A DNA stretch of 64,000 nt from Chlorokybus atmophyticus (taxonomy: Eukaryota > Streptophyta > Chlorokybophyceae > Chlorokybales > Chlorokybaceae): positions 557,202-621,201 of the forward strand of contig RHPI01002262.1 in assembly GCA_009103225.1 (NCBI GenBank), read 5' to 3'. The position numbers were made by a program, and so were the translations under genes. The first letter of the stretch is position 1; every line of letters begins with the position of its first letter. A model generated the notes under the pieces. It made no database searches and had not been told where the DNA came from. It saw only the letters and a program-made list of their open reading frames with translations. Shown here in pieces: positions 1 to 14,207 of this stretch.

Positions 1-1316
1 GGGCTACCGGACACATCACACTTCTGGATTTTGGTACTCGTCTCGTTCGTGGCTGTGATGATTGCGGCGTGTAGTTATACTTTCCACTGCTGGCGCGTGC
101 GAGGACATCTGCTGCATCTTCCCTTGTTGTTGCGCACACACGTTCCAGCTGGGCAGTAGCGGCTGGCCCCCTGAAGTAAAATGAGCCTGAGTCTAACACT
201 CACTCATAGTGTTGTGCTCTGTGTACCTTAGTAAAAGTGTCACCTGTTGGCTTGCAGAGTGCAGCATGTTGGAATGCTGAGCACACTACACTAGACATGT
301 GGCCACCCGCCATTGACACTCTACAGATAGGTTAGCCCTCTGTTTGAACTAGTCGTAGTCTCTGTGAATAGTCTAGTTCTTTGAAGTCATTACAGAAATG
401 TTGTCAATCACCTGCATTACTTCCTTGTGCGACGCGAAAGGTCTGTGTGTCTGCGTGTGTCTAACCAGTCTCGGGTTCTCTGCATTGCTTGCCGCCATAG
501 CCACATATACCAAACAGGTTCTTTGAGGCGAGGTGAACGACTTGGGCCTCAACATTTGAGCATGAGTTCTCCCTGCACCACACACAGTAGGCGGAGCCGG
601 GAAGTAGTGCCAAGCGGTGCAAGTGGCGAGGCGCTGGTAAAATGGGTGAGAGTAAAAGCCATTGGGGGGGTTGTACGTGCATGCCTTTGGTAGCTGTCAA
701 GGTCCGTGGAAGGTACCTAGTCAGTTTTGTGTTGCGCATGCGACAAGCGGACGCGCATGCAAGCAAATGCGTCGTCACAGGTATGCAACTACGATTGGCG
801 ACGGTGACGTAGGTGAACGCGCATGCAGTGTGCGTGTGTGCTCAGGTTGGTGACTACTGCTACCCGCCTCACGCATCGTTGCATTGCACAGCATACGAGC
901 ACTTAGTGTAGTGTAAGGTGTGAGGTGAGCAGCTGGGAACTAGGCGCGGAGGGGGGAGGGAGGATTAACTTTTTGATTTGCAAAATACCATTTCAGACAT
1001 GTGTTTGCCTACACCATTATTGTACAGTGTTGCAAACCTATATTCCCTAATACAATGCTTCAACTTGCATGATGCGCCATTGGAAATAAGCGGCTTATTG
1101 GAGGTTATCCTGTGGACAGCAGTACGTTGTCGGTCACAACTCCCCGCCATTTAACAATTTCAGATGCCGATATTGTTATAAAAGCTAAACATCTTGTCGT
1201 ATCGGGGATTTCGGTTACGGTTAAGTAGTGCGTTCGCCGACTGTCGGTCAGAGACTGTCGGCGTGCCTGCCAGTGTCAATCGGCGCATCAACCACCACCT
1301 CACGCAGGACCAGCAG

Positions 1317-1375
<59 letters not shown>

Positions 1376-1882
1376 GCAGCAGCAGCAGCCTCACCCGCCA
1401 CAAGCCCAACATTGTGACCAATGTGATCCACTCTCACGCAACACCCACCGCCAGCTTGAGGTAAGCACCTGTTGTTCACGGTGCTAGCCTCTGGCTTGAT
1501 CTGGTGTGGTATGGTGTGGTATGGTATGGTTTGGACTGTTCTAGACTGTTCCGCTCTGGTTGTGATTGTCATTGCATGAGTCTGTTCGCAACATATACCA
1601 TCAACCCAAGGCAGTGATGGTTGCCTCAAAGAGTTTCAAGCATGCTGTTTGCTTTGATATGACCACAGCGACAAGCTACTGCGCAATTGGTCGCTAGGAC
1701 TGTGACACAGACAGGCGCCATTCTTTGCTTTATGGTTTGTTATAAATTCATTGGATGACAGTTGCTATGTATATCTTAGCATTCCTCTATAGACGCCTGT
1801 GGTGGTTGCAAGCAGCTGAAATGGCTCTGTTCGCCCCCACACTTACTGCTGCTTGCATGCTGTCTTCGTATTCCAGGTTCAC
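1..1882. other. no gene recognised
   Basis: I find no exon chain or family motif here. The stretch contains an (AC)n microsatellite followed by CAG triplets, and short open frames that are not supported by splice sites. It may be upstream or intronic sequence of a gene starting left of the window. Confidence 0.4.
1321..1390. repeat. (CA)n microsatellite followed by CAG repeats
   Basis: About 26 uninterrupted CA units are followed by several CAG/CAGCAG units. The His-Thr and Val-Cys repeat peptides readable through it are by-products of the repeat. Confidence 0.95.
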
Positions 1883-1925
1883 GAACCGGGTACAGCATGC
1901 AACTGCTGCATGCTGTACCCAGTTC
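1883..1925. repeat. short perfect hairpin
   Basis: Arms 1888-1901 and 1907-1920 are exact reverse complements of 14 nt around a 5-nt loop. The pairing extends outward to about 19 bp with one mismatch. No function is evident. Confidence 0.8.
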
Positions 1926-2013
1926 TTCAGCTTCTCAGCAACTGCATGTGATTACACAACCTCTTTTGATGAACTGTGCTCAAAACTAAGACTCGCACGA
2001 TGACGCTGAGCAG

Positions 2014-2142
2014 GTGAAGCTGCTGGAGCTTCAAAGACGCTGGCTGCAGGAGCAAGTTTACACTGCAAAGGGAGGTTGAGCAAAAAGTTGTTCGCCTTGC
2101 AAGCAACTTGAGGAGAAGCAAGTAGCCAATGCCACACAGCAG
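2014..2142 (+). pseudogene. relic of CWC21-like exon 2
   Basis: This stretch is clearly related to exon 2 of the CWC21-like gene on the opposite strand at 8005-8127. It reads VKLLEL at the start and ends in the same ANATQQ-encoding bases, still bounded by an AG before and a GT after. Inside it are small indels and an in-frame TGA, so it cannot encode the cwf21 helix. The length is 129 nt against 123 nt in the real exon. Flanking bases on both sides also show residual similarity. It is an isolated, decayed, inverted duplicate lying about 6 kb from its source; no other CWC21 exon is recognisable nearby. Confidence 0.8.
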
Positions 2143-2382
2143 GTAACACATTCATGACTTGACTGAGAGAACGAACTGACTTGACGCTATGTTGAAGCTG
2201 CATGCACTGGTAGTGCACAGCTGGTGCCGCGCAGTGCACTGCACCAGCACTGCACTACCAGTGTATGCAATGCAATGCAGCTGCATGCATCCCGTGCAGC
2301 CTGAGCCTGTTAGACTTTGTAAAGCAATCTGTGCATGCAGTGTATAGAGTGTTTGGAGCACAACCCACGCTGTTTTTCAGCC

Positions 2383-5360
2383 ATGGACGCCTTCTAGTTG
2401 GTGGCGTTCGCCTTCCTTCGCCTGGTTTGTGTCAGCCTTGAGTTGGGCAAGCACACCAGTGACGCCTCCTCCACAACGTGTTCAACAGCAGAAGGGAAGA
2501 AAGGGCCTGTCGCGAACCATGCCTTCGCAGTGTTTCGCAACAACTACTTGGCGGTGTACAGCCTGATGTCAGGTGGGTTTTGACACTTATACATGTTGAG
2601 AGCTGTTGGTTGCTCAACCTGTTGGGTTTGACTGTTGTGTGCACTGACTCTCGCATGAAGTGGACAAGTGCGGTTAACACAAGGTGTAGTGTAGTAATGG
2701 TTGCATACTATGCTGCGCACACGCACATAACGCCCACACGAACTGCACGCACACACGCGTCCATGCACGCGCAGCACACACCTCAGTTACTGACATATAA
2801 CACAATAATGTAAGCACTGACTTGCACCAAATTGCACGCAACTGGCTTCTTGCCTTTGAGTCTGATTCATACTTGTATTCTTGGCTTCAAGGTCCGTACG
2901 TGTACGCTCTCTCCACGCCCACAACCGTAGTGCTCGTACAGAGCGTACGAGCACTACAATTACGGGCGTGGAGAAATTGGTCGGCTGTTCATCGCTGGCT
3001 TTCCATGATATTCGGCACCATTGTCGGGTCGCTTGCTGATCGCTAATACGTGGCATGTGTGTGTGTGTGTCTTGTCCCTGCTGTACTATTGTTATGTGCA
3101 CACACATGCACACGTACATGTACACGTACACGCACACGCACGCGCACCCGGCACGCACGTGTGCTTAGCCTCTTTTTGCTGCAGTGGCAGGCGGCGGGCG
3201 CGCATCGTGTACTGCGTGGTGTACTCTCTGTCGTGCATCACGAAGCACTCCTCGCAGTTCCGCGTGCTTATGGTTGGACGTGTGCTCGGCGGCGTCGCGA
3301 CGTCGCTGCTGTTTTCGGCGTTCGAGTCGTGGCTCGTCGCGGAACACTTCAAGGTGAGCATGCCATCTCAGCTCAATCCAACATGTCCTTGTTGGTGCGC
3401 GTGCGTGCGCGCGCGTGCAGAGTTGGTGTGTGTTGGTGTACGTACATGCGTGTGTGCGGAGTCGGCGTGCATGCGTTTGCGTGTGGAGCTGAGTGTGTGT
3501 GCGTGTGCTTGTGTGCATTCACCGTGCGTGTGTGTGCGTTCGTGCGTGCAATCATGCATGCATGCATGCATGTTTTGTGTGTGTGCGTGCGTGCGTGTGT
3601 GCACGCGTGCGTGTTGTTCGTTTGGGTGTGTGCGCGTGCGCGTGTGTGTGAGCGCGCGCATGTGTGTCTGTGTGCGGTGTTGGCGTGCGTGCATGCACAT
3701 GTGCAGACCTGCGGACTGTTGGTACGCGTACCCACACTCCGCTCACACACACTCTGTCCAGCGCAACTTCGACGGTCAATGGCTCTCCACAACCTCCTCC
3801 TCCGCAATCTTCCTCGGCAACGGTCTCGCCGCCATCCTCGCGGGTCTGCTCGCCAACTTCCTCGTCTCGCATGGTGGTTTGGGTCCCGTCATCTCGTTCG
3901 ACACGGCCGTCATGTGTGTGATGCTCGGCATAGGCATCATCGCGGCGATGTGAACGGAGAACTATGGAGACCCATCGGAGTCAACACTGCTGTACACGAC
4001 ATTCATGCGGGCCATAAAAACAGTCTGTTCTGGTGAGTGCTGTAAGTTAGCATTGAGAAGAGTGGCAACCATCTGCAGGTAGGTCATGTGTGTTGCATGA
4101 CACGCACACATACACACAGACGCACGCACGCGCAGGTGCACGCACACGCACACGCGCACACGTACACACGTACACGCGCACACGCACACACACACGCACG
4201 CACGCACGCACGCACATACCTACATTTGCTCTGCGTGCCTGCAGATCAGAAGATCGCCATGTTGGGTTCCATTCAAGGTCTGTTCGAAGGCTCGATGTAC
4301 ACCTTTGTGTTCTCGACAACAAGATCTCGATACCGCACAGCATGGTGTTCGCCATGTTCATGTTGGCATGCATAGTTCCTCGCTCGCGTCGCGCTTGATG
4401 GCGCGATACACCCCAGAGAAATACATGCAGAGCGTGTTTCTCATCTCCTCCGTCGCGTTGCTGGTGCCTATTGTGGTCAAGGTAAGCTGGAGGAGTGTGT
4501 GAATATATGTGTGCGTGTGCGTGTCCGTGTCCGTGCCCGTTCCCGTGCGCGCGCACACGCACACGCACACACTCTTCTATAGCAAGCTGCACTGCACGGG
4601 TTCCAAACCTCTGTTCTGTTCTTGCAGCGAGTTCCAGGATTAGATCCGGTCTTCACCTCCCACATGCAACTCGTTGGTTTCCTGTGCTTTAAGGCGTGCG
4701 TGGGTGTCCTTTGGCCTTCCGTCATGCGCATGCTCGCATCGTACGTGCCGGAAGAGCGCAGAGCCACCATCCTCAAGCTATTTAGAATACCCCTCAACCT
4801 CTTCGTATGCATTGTGCTGTACAATGTAACTACTGATGTATGTATCACCCATGCACACAGGTGTTTGACAGTATTATCATTGGCGATGAAGTTCACACAC
4901 TGATGTGTTGTGTTGCAGGTCAGCAAGTTCAAGCTAACAAGCATATCTGCAATGTGCGCAGCCTTCTTGTTCCTGACTGCAGTGTGCCAGCGCCGCCTTG
5001 CGACGCTTGCAGAGAAGACAAAGTTCATTGCCAGCCCACGTAAGTAGTAAGCCATGCGCCTTCACGTGCATGCATAGGGTATAGTCACCTTTTATACATG
5101 CAATCTGTGCACATACAAGCTCACACAAGCTCACAAGCCAACAAGAGTGAAGCAAGCAAACAAACAGGCCGGCACAATGCATGTTGGTATAGTTGAGTGC
5201 AGGTGCACATGTGCATATGCCAGCAGCGTCCAGCATGTATCTGTGTCTGTATCTGTGTCTAATTGCGCTCCAATGAATGTTTGCTGCAGATCATGTGAGT
5301 GAAGATGATTTGAAACAGCGCCTGCTGCCTATTGACGACCGCATTGAGCACCGTAGGTGA
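2383..5360 (+). pseudogene. MFSD5: broken MFSD5/MOT2-type (molybdate-anion transporter) gene
   Basis: Exons spread over this span match the MFSD5/MOT2 major-facilitator family, whose members are multi-pass membrane proteins linked to molybdate uptake. Recognisable pieces are WLQGPYVYAL, IVGSLADR, the block around LVGRVLGG-like VGRVLGGVATSLLFSAFES (3240-3350), the TENYGDP segment, LGSIQGLFEGSMYTFVF (4263-4313), LFRIPLNLF (4780-4803) and a C-terminal exon ending at a TGA at 5358-5360. Lesions: a TAG five codons after the only upstream ATG (2395-2397); a 34-nt insertion that is an inverted copy of its own neighbour (2911-2973); a frame break near 3008; no GT at the expected donor after SLADR (about 3044); TGA at 3951-3953 where relatives have Trp; a deletion with frameshift after TFVF (about 4314), removing the LWTP-type motif; another shift near 4368. 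The last two exons are undamaged. Because the neighbouring host genes contain no such errors, I read this as a genuine pseudogene; remnants of correct splicing suggest it is young. Confidence 0.8.
2911..2973. repeat. inverted duplication inside the MFSD5-like exon
   Basis: Arms 2911-2939 and 2945-2973 (29 nt each) are reverse complements apart from four positions, all of them transitions, around a 5-nt loop. Removing the left arm and loop restores a reading frame running from WLQGPYVYAL into a GEIGRLFIAGF segment typical of the family, so the left arm looks like a templated fold-back insertion. Confidence 0.75.
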
Positions 5361-6287
5361 TAGATTAGCAATATGTTTGTATAGCAGCAGTACTGTAACT
5401 TATAAGCAGCCTTTTGACTTATCTATATTGTGTGTTGCATATGTCAACATCACCACTCCACGATTTGGGATATGACTCTCCTTATGCATGCAGCTGTCGT
5501 GTTGTTGGGTTCAGGGATGTGTTGTGAGGTAGTTATGGGTCGTGCCACTGTCTTTGCATAGTCTTAGCCCCATCAGATTCTCTACAACAGGCCTGGTTGA
5601 TACGAGCTGTAGCACTGCAGCAGTTAATGATGACTGCCATTCAATCCTGTTTCTGCAAAAGAACGATGCATAGCAAGAACCGCTACCGTACGACCACATG
5701 TACATGTACATGTAGTCGGCTGTGCTGACATATGCATAGCAGCAAGCCAGTTCAAGTAGTGTGGGCAGGGTGACTACAGAAAATGCAAGGTGCAGCTGCC
5801 CATGCATAGGATACGCAACAAACATGATCACAACGTGACGCAGGCAACAACTACCATCATTACATGTTCACCACCGGGCTTCAACAACTACACCACCTGA
5901 CTTGGTACACAACAACTAACAACCCGTTAGTCATGCTAGCATGCACCTGCGGCAGTTGTCACCGGCACAGTGGCTGTGCTTAGCGGCAGCACTGCAATTG
6001 CTGTTGCCAGTGTTCTGCAGGTAAGAGGCTAACCTACTCATCTTGTTGTCGCTATTGCTGCTGACCACACACATAGATAAATGCATATTGCCACAATAGG
6101 AGGGAAACCGCCACTGTTGCCATGACATGCCTGGCCTACAGCCTACCTACATGGGCAAGTGTGGGAGAATGGCACTGTCAGCCATCACAGCCACAGTTGG
6201 TTGTTCACAAATAACCACACTGATCGAGCCAACACGCGGTATACTTACAAGTTGGAAAACAAAAGCGCTGCTACACTAAAGGTGTTG
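5361..6287. other. intergenic, no gene recognised
   Basis: This lies between the end of the MFSD5-like pseudogene (plus) and the end of the CWC21-like gene (minus), so it is a convergent intergenic region. I see only short palindromic stretches, for example around 5695-5715, and no exon-like sequence. Confidence 0.5.
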
Positions 6288-8838
6288 TCACCGGCGGCGT
6301 CTGCCGCGACCACGATCACGACCTCTATCACTGCCACTGTCGCTGCTGTCATCACTATCACTGCTGCCGCTATAAACATCACTATCATGACGCCGGGAGT
6401 CTTTCTCCTTGCCTGAAGCAGCAGCAGCTCGACTATCCCTTCTGGGACTCCTTTGCTCCTCTCCGCGCTTTTGAGAGGCCTTGGCCGCGGGAGCCTTTTT
6501 AACATCAACCGCATCATCATCACTATCGTGCCTGCGTGTGTCTGTCGCTCGTGGAGGGGGACTCCTCCTCCCGCCCTCGCTGCCGCTAGAGCTGGTATCG
6601 CTGTCGCTATCACTTCCACTTGTACTCGCGCTCGGGCTGCGCTCCTGCTTGCGGCTGCGCTTCTTTGCCAGCTGCTGCTCCTCTTCACCATCGTCCTCAC
6701 GCTTACGCCTGCGCACGTCTTCCACACGCTCACTCTCTTTGGGCCCATCTCTGCGCCCATCTCTACGCTCATCCCTGCGCGCATCCCTGCGCTCAGCATC
6801 CCGTCTGTCCATCTTCTCATCATGCTGAGACGGACGCCTGTCGTCAATGTCATCTCGTCTTGTGTCACGGCGGCTCCTATCATCAACACCATCATCGCGT
6901 CTTGTGTCACGCCGGCGATCATCACGCTCGCCGCGAGTGGGCTCTCTCCTGCTGCTCCGATGCTTGGCTTCCTCCTCATTAAGCCTTTTGGCCTTCTCCA
7001 AAGCCCACTTCTCATCAGCAGCCTTCTGCTTGGCCTCCTCCTCAGCCCTCTTCGCCGCCTTTTCTGCGTCTCGGGCTTTCTTCTTTGCTTCCTTGACCTG
7101 ATAGCATGATAGTCATCATGAGCACATGAGCTGCAGCCTGAAGGCAACGCAGAGAGGAAGCACTTAATCACGCAATGGTTTTATGATTAACCGCACGTCA
7201 TGTGGTGCTATGCAGCTGCAGCAACATGCAATTCTACATGACGTCGATCATGAAATCGATGCGTCTCATATAAGGTTTCAAGGTCATGAGGTGCATCACA
7301 ATGTCATACCGGATTCATTTCCCATGCTACCTTGAAAACACACTGAACGTGTGTTTTCAAGGTAGCAAAATATTGAACACTGCACACAGCTGCATGATCA
7401 AGGCCAAAAGGGGTTAGCGAATCGACCCAGCTCAGACCTTTGCTTTCTCTTCTCTCTTGCGCTTGCGCTCTTGCTGCCGCTTCTCCTTCTCCACTCGCTT
7501 CTCCGCCTTGAGCTTCTCCTTCTCCGCGCGCTTCTTCTCCTGCTGCTTCTCCTCATAGGCGGCCTGGCGCGCGAGCTTCTTCTCCTCCTGCAGCTCCCTG
7601 TCAAACGCCTCGCCTTCCTTGATGTCTTTCACGCCAAACGCCGCCGCCACGAGCTCCATTTGCTTCTGCTTCCGCGCCGCACGCTCATGCGTCTCGTCGT
7701 GGGCCTCATCCGGCTTGTTGCCGACAGCCTGTTTGGTTGTCAAAGCACTGATGTCAGTAGTAGGCATCAGCAGCAAGACTCTCTCTCGAACCCTTTGCAA
7801 GCGGATCGCACACTTGCCATTCAGTTTATGTTGAACTATCCACGTACAACCCATTTCATAGGAAGCACTAACTGCTTGCATGCAAAGTGCCCAACATACT
7901 AGTTGACTATTGGACTGCACTGAAACCGCTACAAGTGTGGTGCACGCGTGTGTGCGTGGGGTTGGGCATGTGCATATAAGTCATGCATTTGACTCAGTCC
8001 TTGCCTGCTGTGTGGCATTGGCTTGCTCCTCTTCGAGTTGCTTGCGCACTCGAGCGACTTCCTGCTCGACCTCCTCTGCAGTGTAACCTTGTTCTTGAAG
8101 CGTGTCCGAAAGCTCTAGCAGCTTCACCTGCTTGGCACATGAGACTTGGTACCAAGCAATTGTGCAGTCAATCCATCAACTGCACTCCTACTTAAAAAAT
8201 GGTGCAAATGGCGCTTGGATGCTGTTTTATCAAGCGAAAAATAACAAGCGTACAGAAGGACACGTGTTGATAGCATGCACGCACAGAATAGCATGCATAT
8301 CAAATACACGCAAAACGCTGCATGAACGCATCACGAACACAACCTGCAGCACAAAACGTTGACAATACTCCGACAAACACGCAAACACCCATCTGCTACA
8401 GCGCTCAGCATCGCATTTCTGCAAATGACGACTTGCACATGATGTCAAGCTGCGCAGGCATCTGTTGAAGGAACACATCATGCATACTCTCAAAAACAAA
8501 AACCGAGCGTGTAGCAATGCCTTTCGTGCTGTTTGTTTGCAAACGGTGAACATTAACAAGGAAGCAAAGCAAGCCAAGCCTGACAGACCCGTACAGAACA
8601 GACAAGACAAGCCAAAAGCACCAACAGCAAAGGTGTTTACCTCAAGTTGGCGCCGGGCGTTGTGTGAGAGAATCTCAGCATTGGGCTTACGGGCAAAGCT
8701 GTTGCTGCGGTCCTCCGTGAGATCCACCCTGCTGAATGTCTTGGCGGCGGGACCAGGCCGCAGGAAGAAGGAGTTCTTCTGAACGTAGCCGTTGGTCCCG
8801 GAACCCCTCGCCGTCTGCAGCCCAATGCCATTGTACAT
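6288..8838 (-). CDS. CWC21: CWC21/SRRM2-like pre-mRNA splicing factor
   Basis: Four exons in phase: 8641-8838, 8005-8127, 7438-7728 and 6288-7097, giving 473 residues. The N terminus MYNGIGLQTARGSGTNGYVQ is the hallmark of CWC21/SRRM2 proteins, which bind PRP8/SNU114 in the catalytic spliceosome. The cwf21 helix follows at about residues 55-107 (VKLLELSDTLQEQGYTAEEV). The third exon is a Lys/Glu/Arg-rich coiled coil that includes EAFDRELQEEKK. The last exon encodes an RD/RS-rich tail with Ser-Asp repeats, as in plant SRRM-type homologues. Intron 2 uses a GC donor (8004-8003) instead of GT. A telo-box lies about 105 bp upstream of the start. A decayed copy of exon 2 lies at 2014-2142. The start is fixed by the conserved first residues. 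The nuclear spliceosomal role is inferred from the family. Confidence 0.9.
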
Positions 8839-8943
8839 GGCTGACCGTCTTCACCACCACAGCAACTGCAACTATCACCTCAACGTCCACCACTCCAACT
8901 ACAACCACACCACCGTCGCCGCCGCCACCTTCGCTGCCGTAGC

Positions 8944-8954
8944 AAAACCCTAAA
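8944..8954. promoter_or_regulatory. telo-box upstream of the CWC21-like gene
   Basis: The motif AAAACCCTAAA sits about 105 bp upstream of the minus-strand start codon. AAACCCTAA telo-boxes are known promoter elements of plant housekeeping and translation genes; function here is inferred. Confidence 0.5.
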
Positions 8955-9396
8955 TCAGGTTGTTACTAAAGTCCCAATTGAGGATTTAGGTTGTGAAGTG
9001 TAGTCCTGAAGCCGGCACACCTTTGGGCTCCGGGGCGGGATTGCGAGCTGAGCTTGGAGCAGGACCTTGCGGCGAGAGCACACCAGGCTAGAAGTCCGAC
9101 CAGACCAGGCCGGGGGGTCAGGCTGGGCCAGGCTGGGCTAGGCCGAGCGTGAATACAAGCCTCAAAGGGAAATTCAAGGAGCTGTTTGAAGAGCGTTGGG
9201 CTGCAAGCTTCTTCACCTCCTGGTCGTCATCCTTGTCGTCGGTGGCAGCGGGCGGCGCCTTGGCGGCCCCATATTAGGCACGCATGGCAGAGTACGTGCT
9301 GATGACGCTGGAGTTGATGGCTAATCGAGCATGAAAGTGCGTGCGTGCAGATATATGCTCTGATCCCTTCGTTGAAACAACAATTCCGCCAATGCA

Positions 9397-11304
<1,908 letters not shown>

Positions 11305-11814
11305 GGAATAAAGAGGGGAGTTGACACATGTAAACGCCTGGAGCTGGGCAGTTGTGTGGGTGTGTGGCTTGCTGATGTGTGCGTCATGACTGTGCACGCG
11401 CGCCATAAATGACGTCATACACACGCACATGCGCATGCACGCATGCATATACGCACGCACACGTGCATGCGCACATCTTTGTGTGACATATGCGTGCATA
11501 AAGAGTACGCAGATAGCCTTATATGCCTGCATATTGTGGGTCTTGCCATTGATGCGGGCTTTCCACCGACCCTTTTAGCACAACTCTGTTGTTTTAGACA
11601 TGTCACCTTGAAGTTGGGTTGCCACAACCACATTCGCAAACAAACCTCCACATCCTATAGAATTGCAGTGTTTGCAAGCGTGCATATAGTGTGTGAGCGG
11701 CATTTGCATACACACAAGAGCTGCAAACTGTGCCACACATCGCACAATGGTACCACTCCACCCTGATTGTCAACACAATGGCAAGGTCATGGTGGACATT
11801 ATGTCCATATGATA

Positions 11815-12668
11815 TTATTCCTCCTTGCATGATTCATCCCTTGTGCGCCATGACGCGAGCAAGTTAGTAAGGAAAGAACGCAAAACACATTCTATTGCAC
11901 GGTTAATCATGTCATATCTCCCTATCATAATGCTTTCAGCCGTCGCGCGCAGTTCCGTCCATACATGCAATCTGAAAAGGAGAAAAGGTTTGATGAAGAC
12001 ACTTTAGCTGGCTGGCTTTTCATGTGGTGTTGGTGTGTGTTGGGAACTTTATGAGCGCACGCAAACACACGCACACAGACACACGCTTGGAATACCTAGC
12101 CTCAATGGCAGCATGTCCTCGCCATAGTGGTCGCTTTTGATTTTTTGCGTGTGCAAGGGCACACAAAATGGGTGTGAACACCCACCCCTTATCATGCTTA
12201 GCAACGACAGCACATCACACAAGGTGTGCACCTGCTTTACTGGGTTGCGGTGAAGATACGCTTTGAGCGCCTCGTCACACGACTGCATGAAGACACTTAA
12301 GAGAGACACAATACTGACTGCATGCATGAGTGATCTAATGCATGCTTTGTTTACTTCGTGATAAAGTTTTATGATGTCTCACCAAAACTTCTTTCATATT
12401 CAAAACGTCGTCTCCGTCATCACAACTCGAATGCAATGTGCCCGTGATGAACACCACAATCGCGCGTACTCCGACACACGCATCACCTTAATGGGCCACG
12501 CACATGCACACACGCCAATTGCCGCTTTAATCCACCCCACGGCCTCCTTGCTCCCCCTAAACGAGTAGTACGCTGGCGCAGGGGACGCGAGGAAGCAGGT
12601 GTTGAGGGCGTTGGACGCGACACGGGTAAAGGTGGCTTTGTAGTTGTTGTTGTTGTCAACATGCACAT
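11815..12668 (-). CDS. unrecognised gene, several exons
   Basis: I do not recognise the family. Exon-like pieces on the minus strand, in order: about 12668-12510, reading through ALNTCFLASPAPAYYSFRG and EAVGWIKAAIG; 12231-12281, SCDEALKAYLHRNPVKQ, cleanly bounded by AG and GT; about 12087-12135, giving RGHAAIEARYSK in one frame; and a last exon of about 11978-11815 containing WTELRATAESIMIGRYDM and NRAIECVLRSFLTNLLASW, ending in TAA at 11815-11817. The peptides are helical with ordinary composition and look coding. The gene is convergent with ENY2. The 5' end is uncertain because an N gap lies at 12725-12727. Exon joins other than 12231-12281 are tentative. Confidence 0.45.
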
Positions 12669-12724
12669 GGCAAGAACGGCGTCGTAGTAACGAGAGACCT
12701 ACTTCGAGTCACATTGCCGGGGGG

Positions 12725-12727
12725 NNN
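12725..12727. other. 3-base assembly gap in a G-run
   Basis: NNN flanked by runs of G on both sides. Confidence 0.95.
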
Positions 12728-13483
12728 GGGATTAATGAGTGGCGCGCGCATATATGGTGAAACGTATTTGGACATGTGGTCAGTCACGTGCGTCCATTCT
12801 TTGCTTCAAACTTTGAAGTTGAATTCCCTTGCATGATCCCCGTGCCTGCACTGCGCGCTCAGCGCGGGCACGGCTTTAAGTATATACTTAAAGTAGTGCC
12901 AATATAAGGAGTGGGCTCCGACCACTAGGCTATGGTGGCGAAAAACGCTACCATGAGTGAGGTCTGTGACAATATATTTCAAATCGTGACAGCCAAGCAT
13001 ATATGCTTGGCATCTTCAAAAGTTTTTATTGATGAGGTAGTCTTGTATGACCTGAGGAGAGGAGGGAGGGAGTAGGGGGGAGGGCGTAAGCTGAGACTGC
13101 TCAGCGGCGATGAGAAAGTGTAGTTGTTTCTCAGGCGTTTTTCTTGTGTCTGAGTCGGTGGAGTGGGTCAGAGAGAATTGTACAGAGAGAATGCAGCAAG
13201 CAATGCACTTGTTAGGGTGTCGAAACACATGCCATGGCTGAAAAGGGCAAGCACAGTGCAGCGTGTTTGCAGCAATGCATTGCACCTGCCATGTATTGCC
13301 ATTTTGCCATATGTATATTTTTTACTTGTATCGCACTACCTTTCATTGCAAATCGGTCTATTGACGTTCCCGTGCGGTGAGAATTTGCCTGCAACGGAGC
13401 ATAGTACTCTGCGTTGTCTGGCATGATTGAAGCCATTGTGCTGCCTGCTGGTTGATGCTCTCTACAAATGCTGCGTGCAACGG

Positions 13484-13493
13484 CTTAGGGTTT
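13484..13493. promoter_or_regulatory. telo-box
   Basis: CTTAGGGTTT, about 140 bp upstream of the candidate first exon at 13631. By analogy with the other telo-boxes in this window it may mark a plus-strand promoter. Confidence 0.35.
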
Positions 13494-13630
13494 GACTGCA
13501 GAGCAGCAGCAGGAGTAACGGCAGCTGAGGCACTACAGGAGCATACGTAATCACGCGTTCAGTTGTGGCAGTTTTGAGGCGACGGCCGCCGCCATCGCCG
13601 CCGCCGCCACATGCACATGCAGACATTGGA

Positions 13631-13735
13631 ATGCTGATTGCGCAGTCAGCGTTGCCAAGCTGGAATCCTATTGTTGGGCCAACTTCCACCCGAGATGACC
13701 GATCGGCTACAGCAATGGGAAAGTTCTTGCAGAAG
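13631..13735 (+). CDS. candidate first exon, unrecognised
   Basis: An ATG opens a 35-codon frame (starting MLIAQSALPSWNPIVG) that ends at an AAG/GTGATT donor. A telo-box and GCC-rich leader-like sequence lie upstream. I cannot follow it into a second exon because an N gap begins at 14208. It may be a targeting-peptide exon or chance. Confidence 0.25.
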
Positions 13736-14168
13736 GTGATTTGGCGGGATAGCTGTGTTTGTGTTATTATGAGATTACGAGGTGAAGCCCGCTTGGCAGC
13801 TTTATTAAGATATGCCACTTCAAGACCAAGTACAGTGAAACTTGGAGGGTATCTTAGGGCTTGTCTTTAATGTAATATTTATTGAAGTGATAATAGTTCA
13901 TGCAAGCTGTGCACATATATATAAGCTTGTTCTTGTTATTCCACTCAGCCATTAGCTGTATCTCATACTCATATACTATTTGTTCAAGCGTTCACATCGC
14001 CAAAAGTTGACGGGGAGAGTTGAATTCCAGGGGAGATGTGTTGCATCACCTTTTTACGGAACATGCTTCGGAATAAAGTTGCAACCATTTAACGTTCTTG
14101 GGAAGTGGGTATTCGGTTAAACGCCACACCTATTGAAAATGTTTCACACACAAACAAAGTAGTCATTT

Positions 14169-14170
<2 letters not shown>

Positions 14171-14207
<37 letters not shown>

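Noticed and set aside
1160-1629. His-Thr or Val-Cys repeat proteins
   Set aside because: They are translations of the CA microsatellite. Similar ones in introns at 3165-3807, 4047-4400 and elsewhere are also repeat artefacts.
6453-7109. Plus-strand proteins rich in Ser/Leu opposite the CWC21 tail
   Set aside because: They are antisense shadows of the RD/RS-rich exon.
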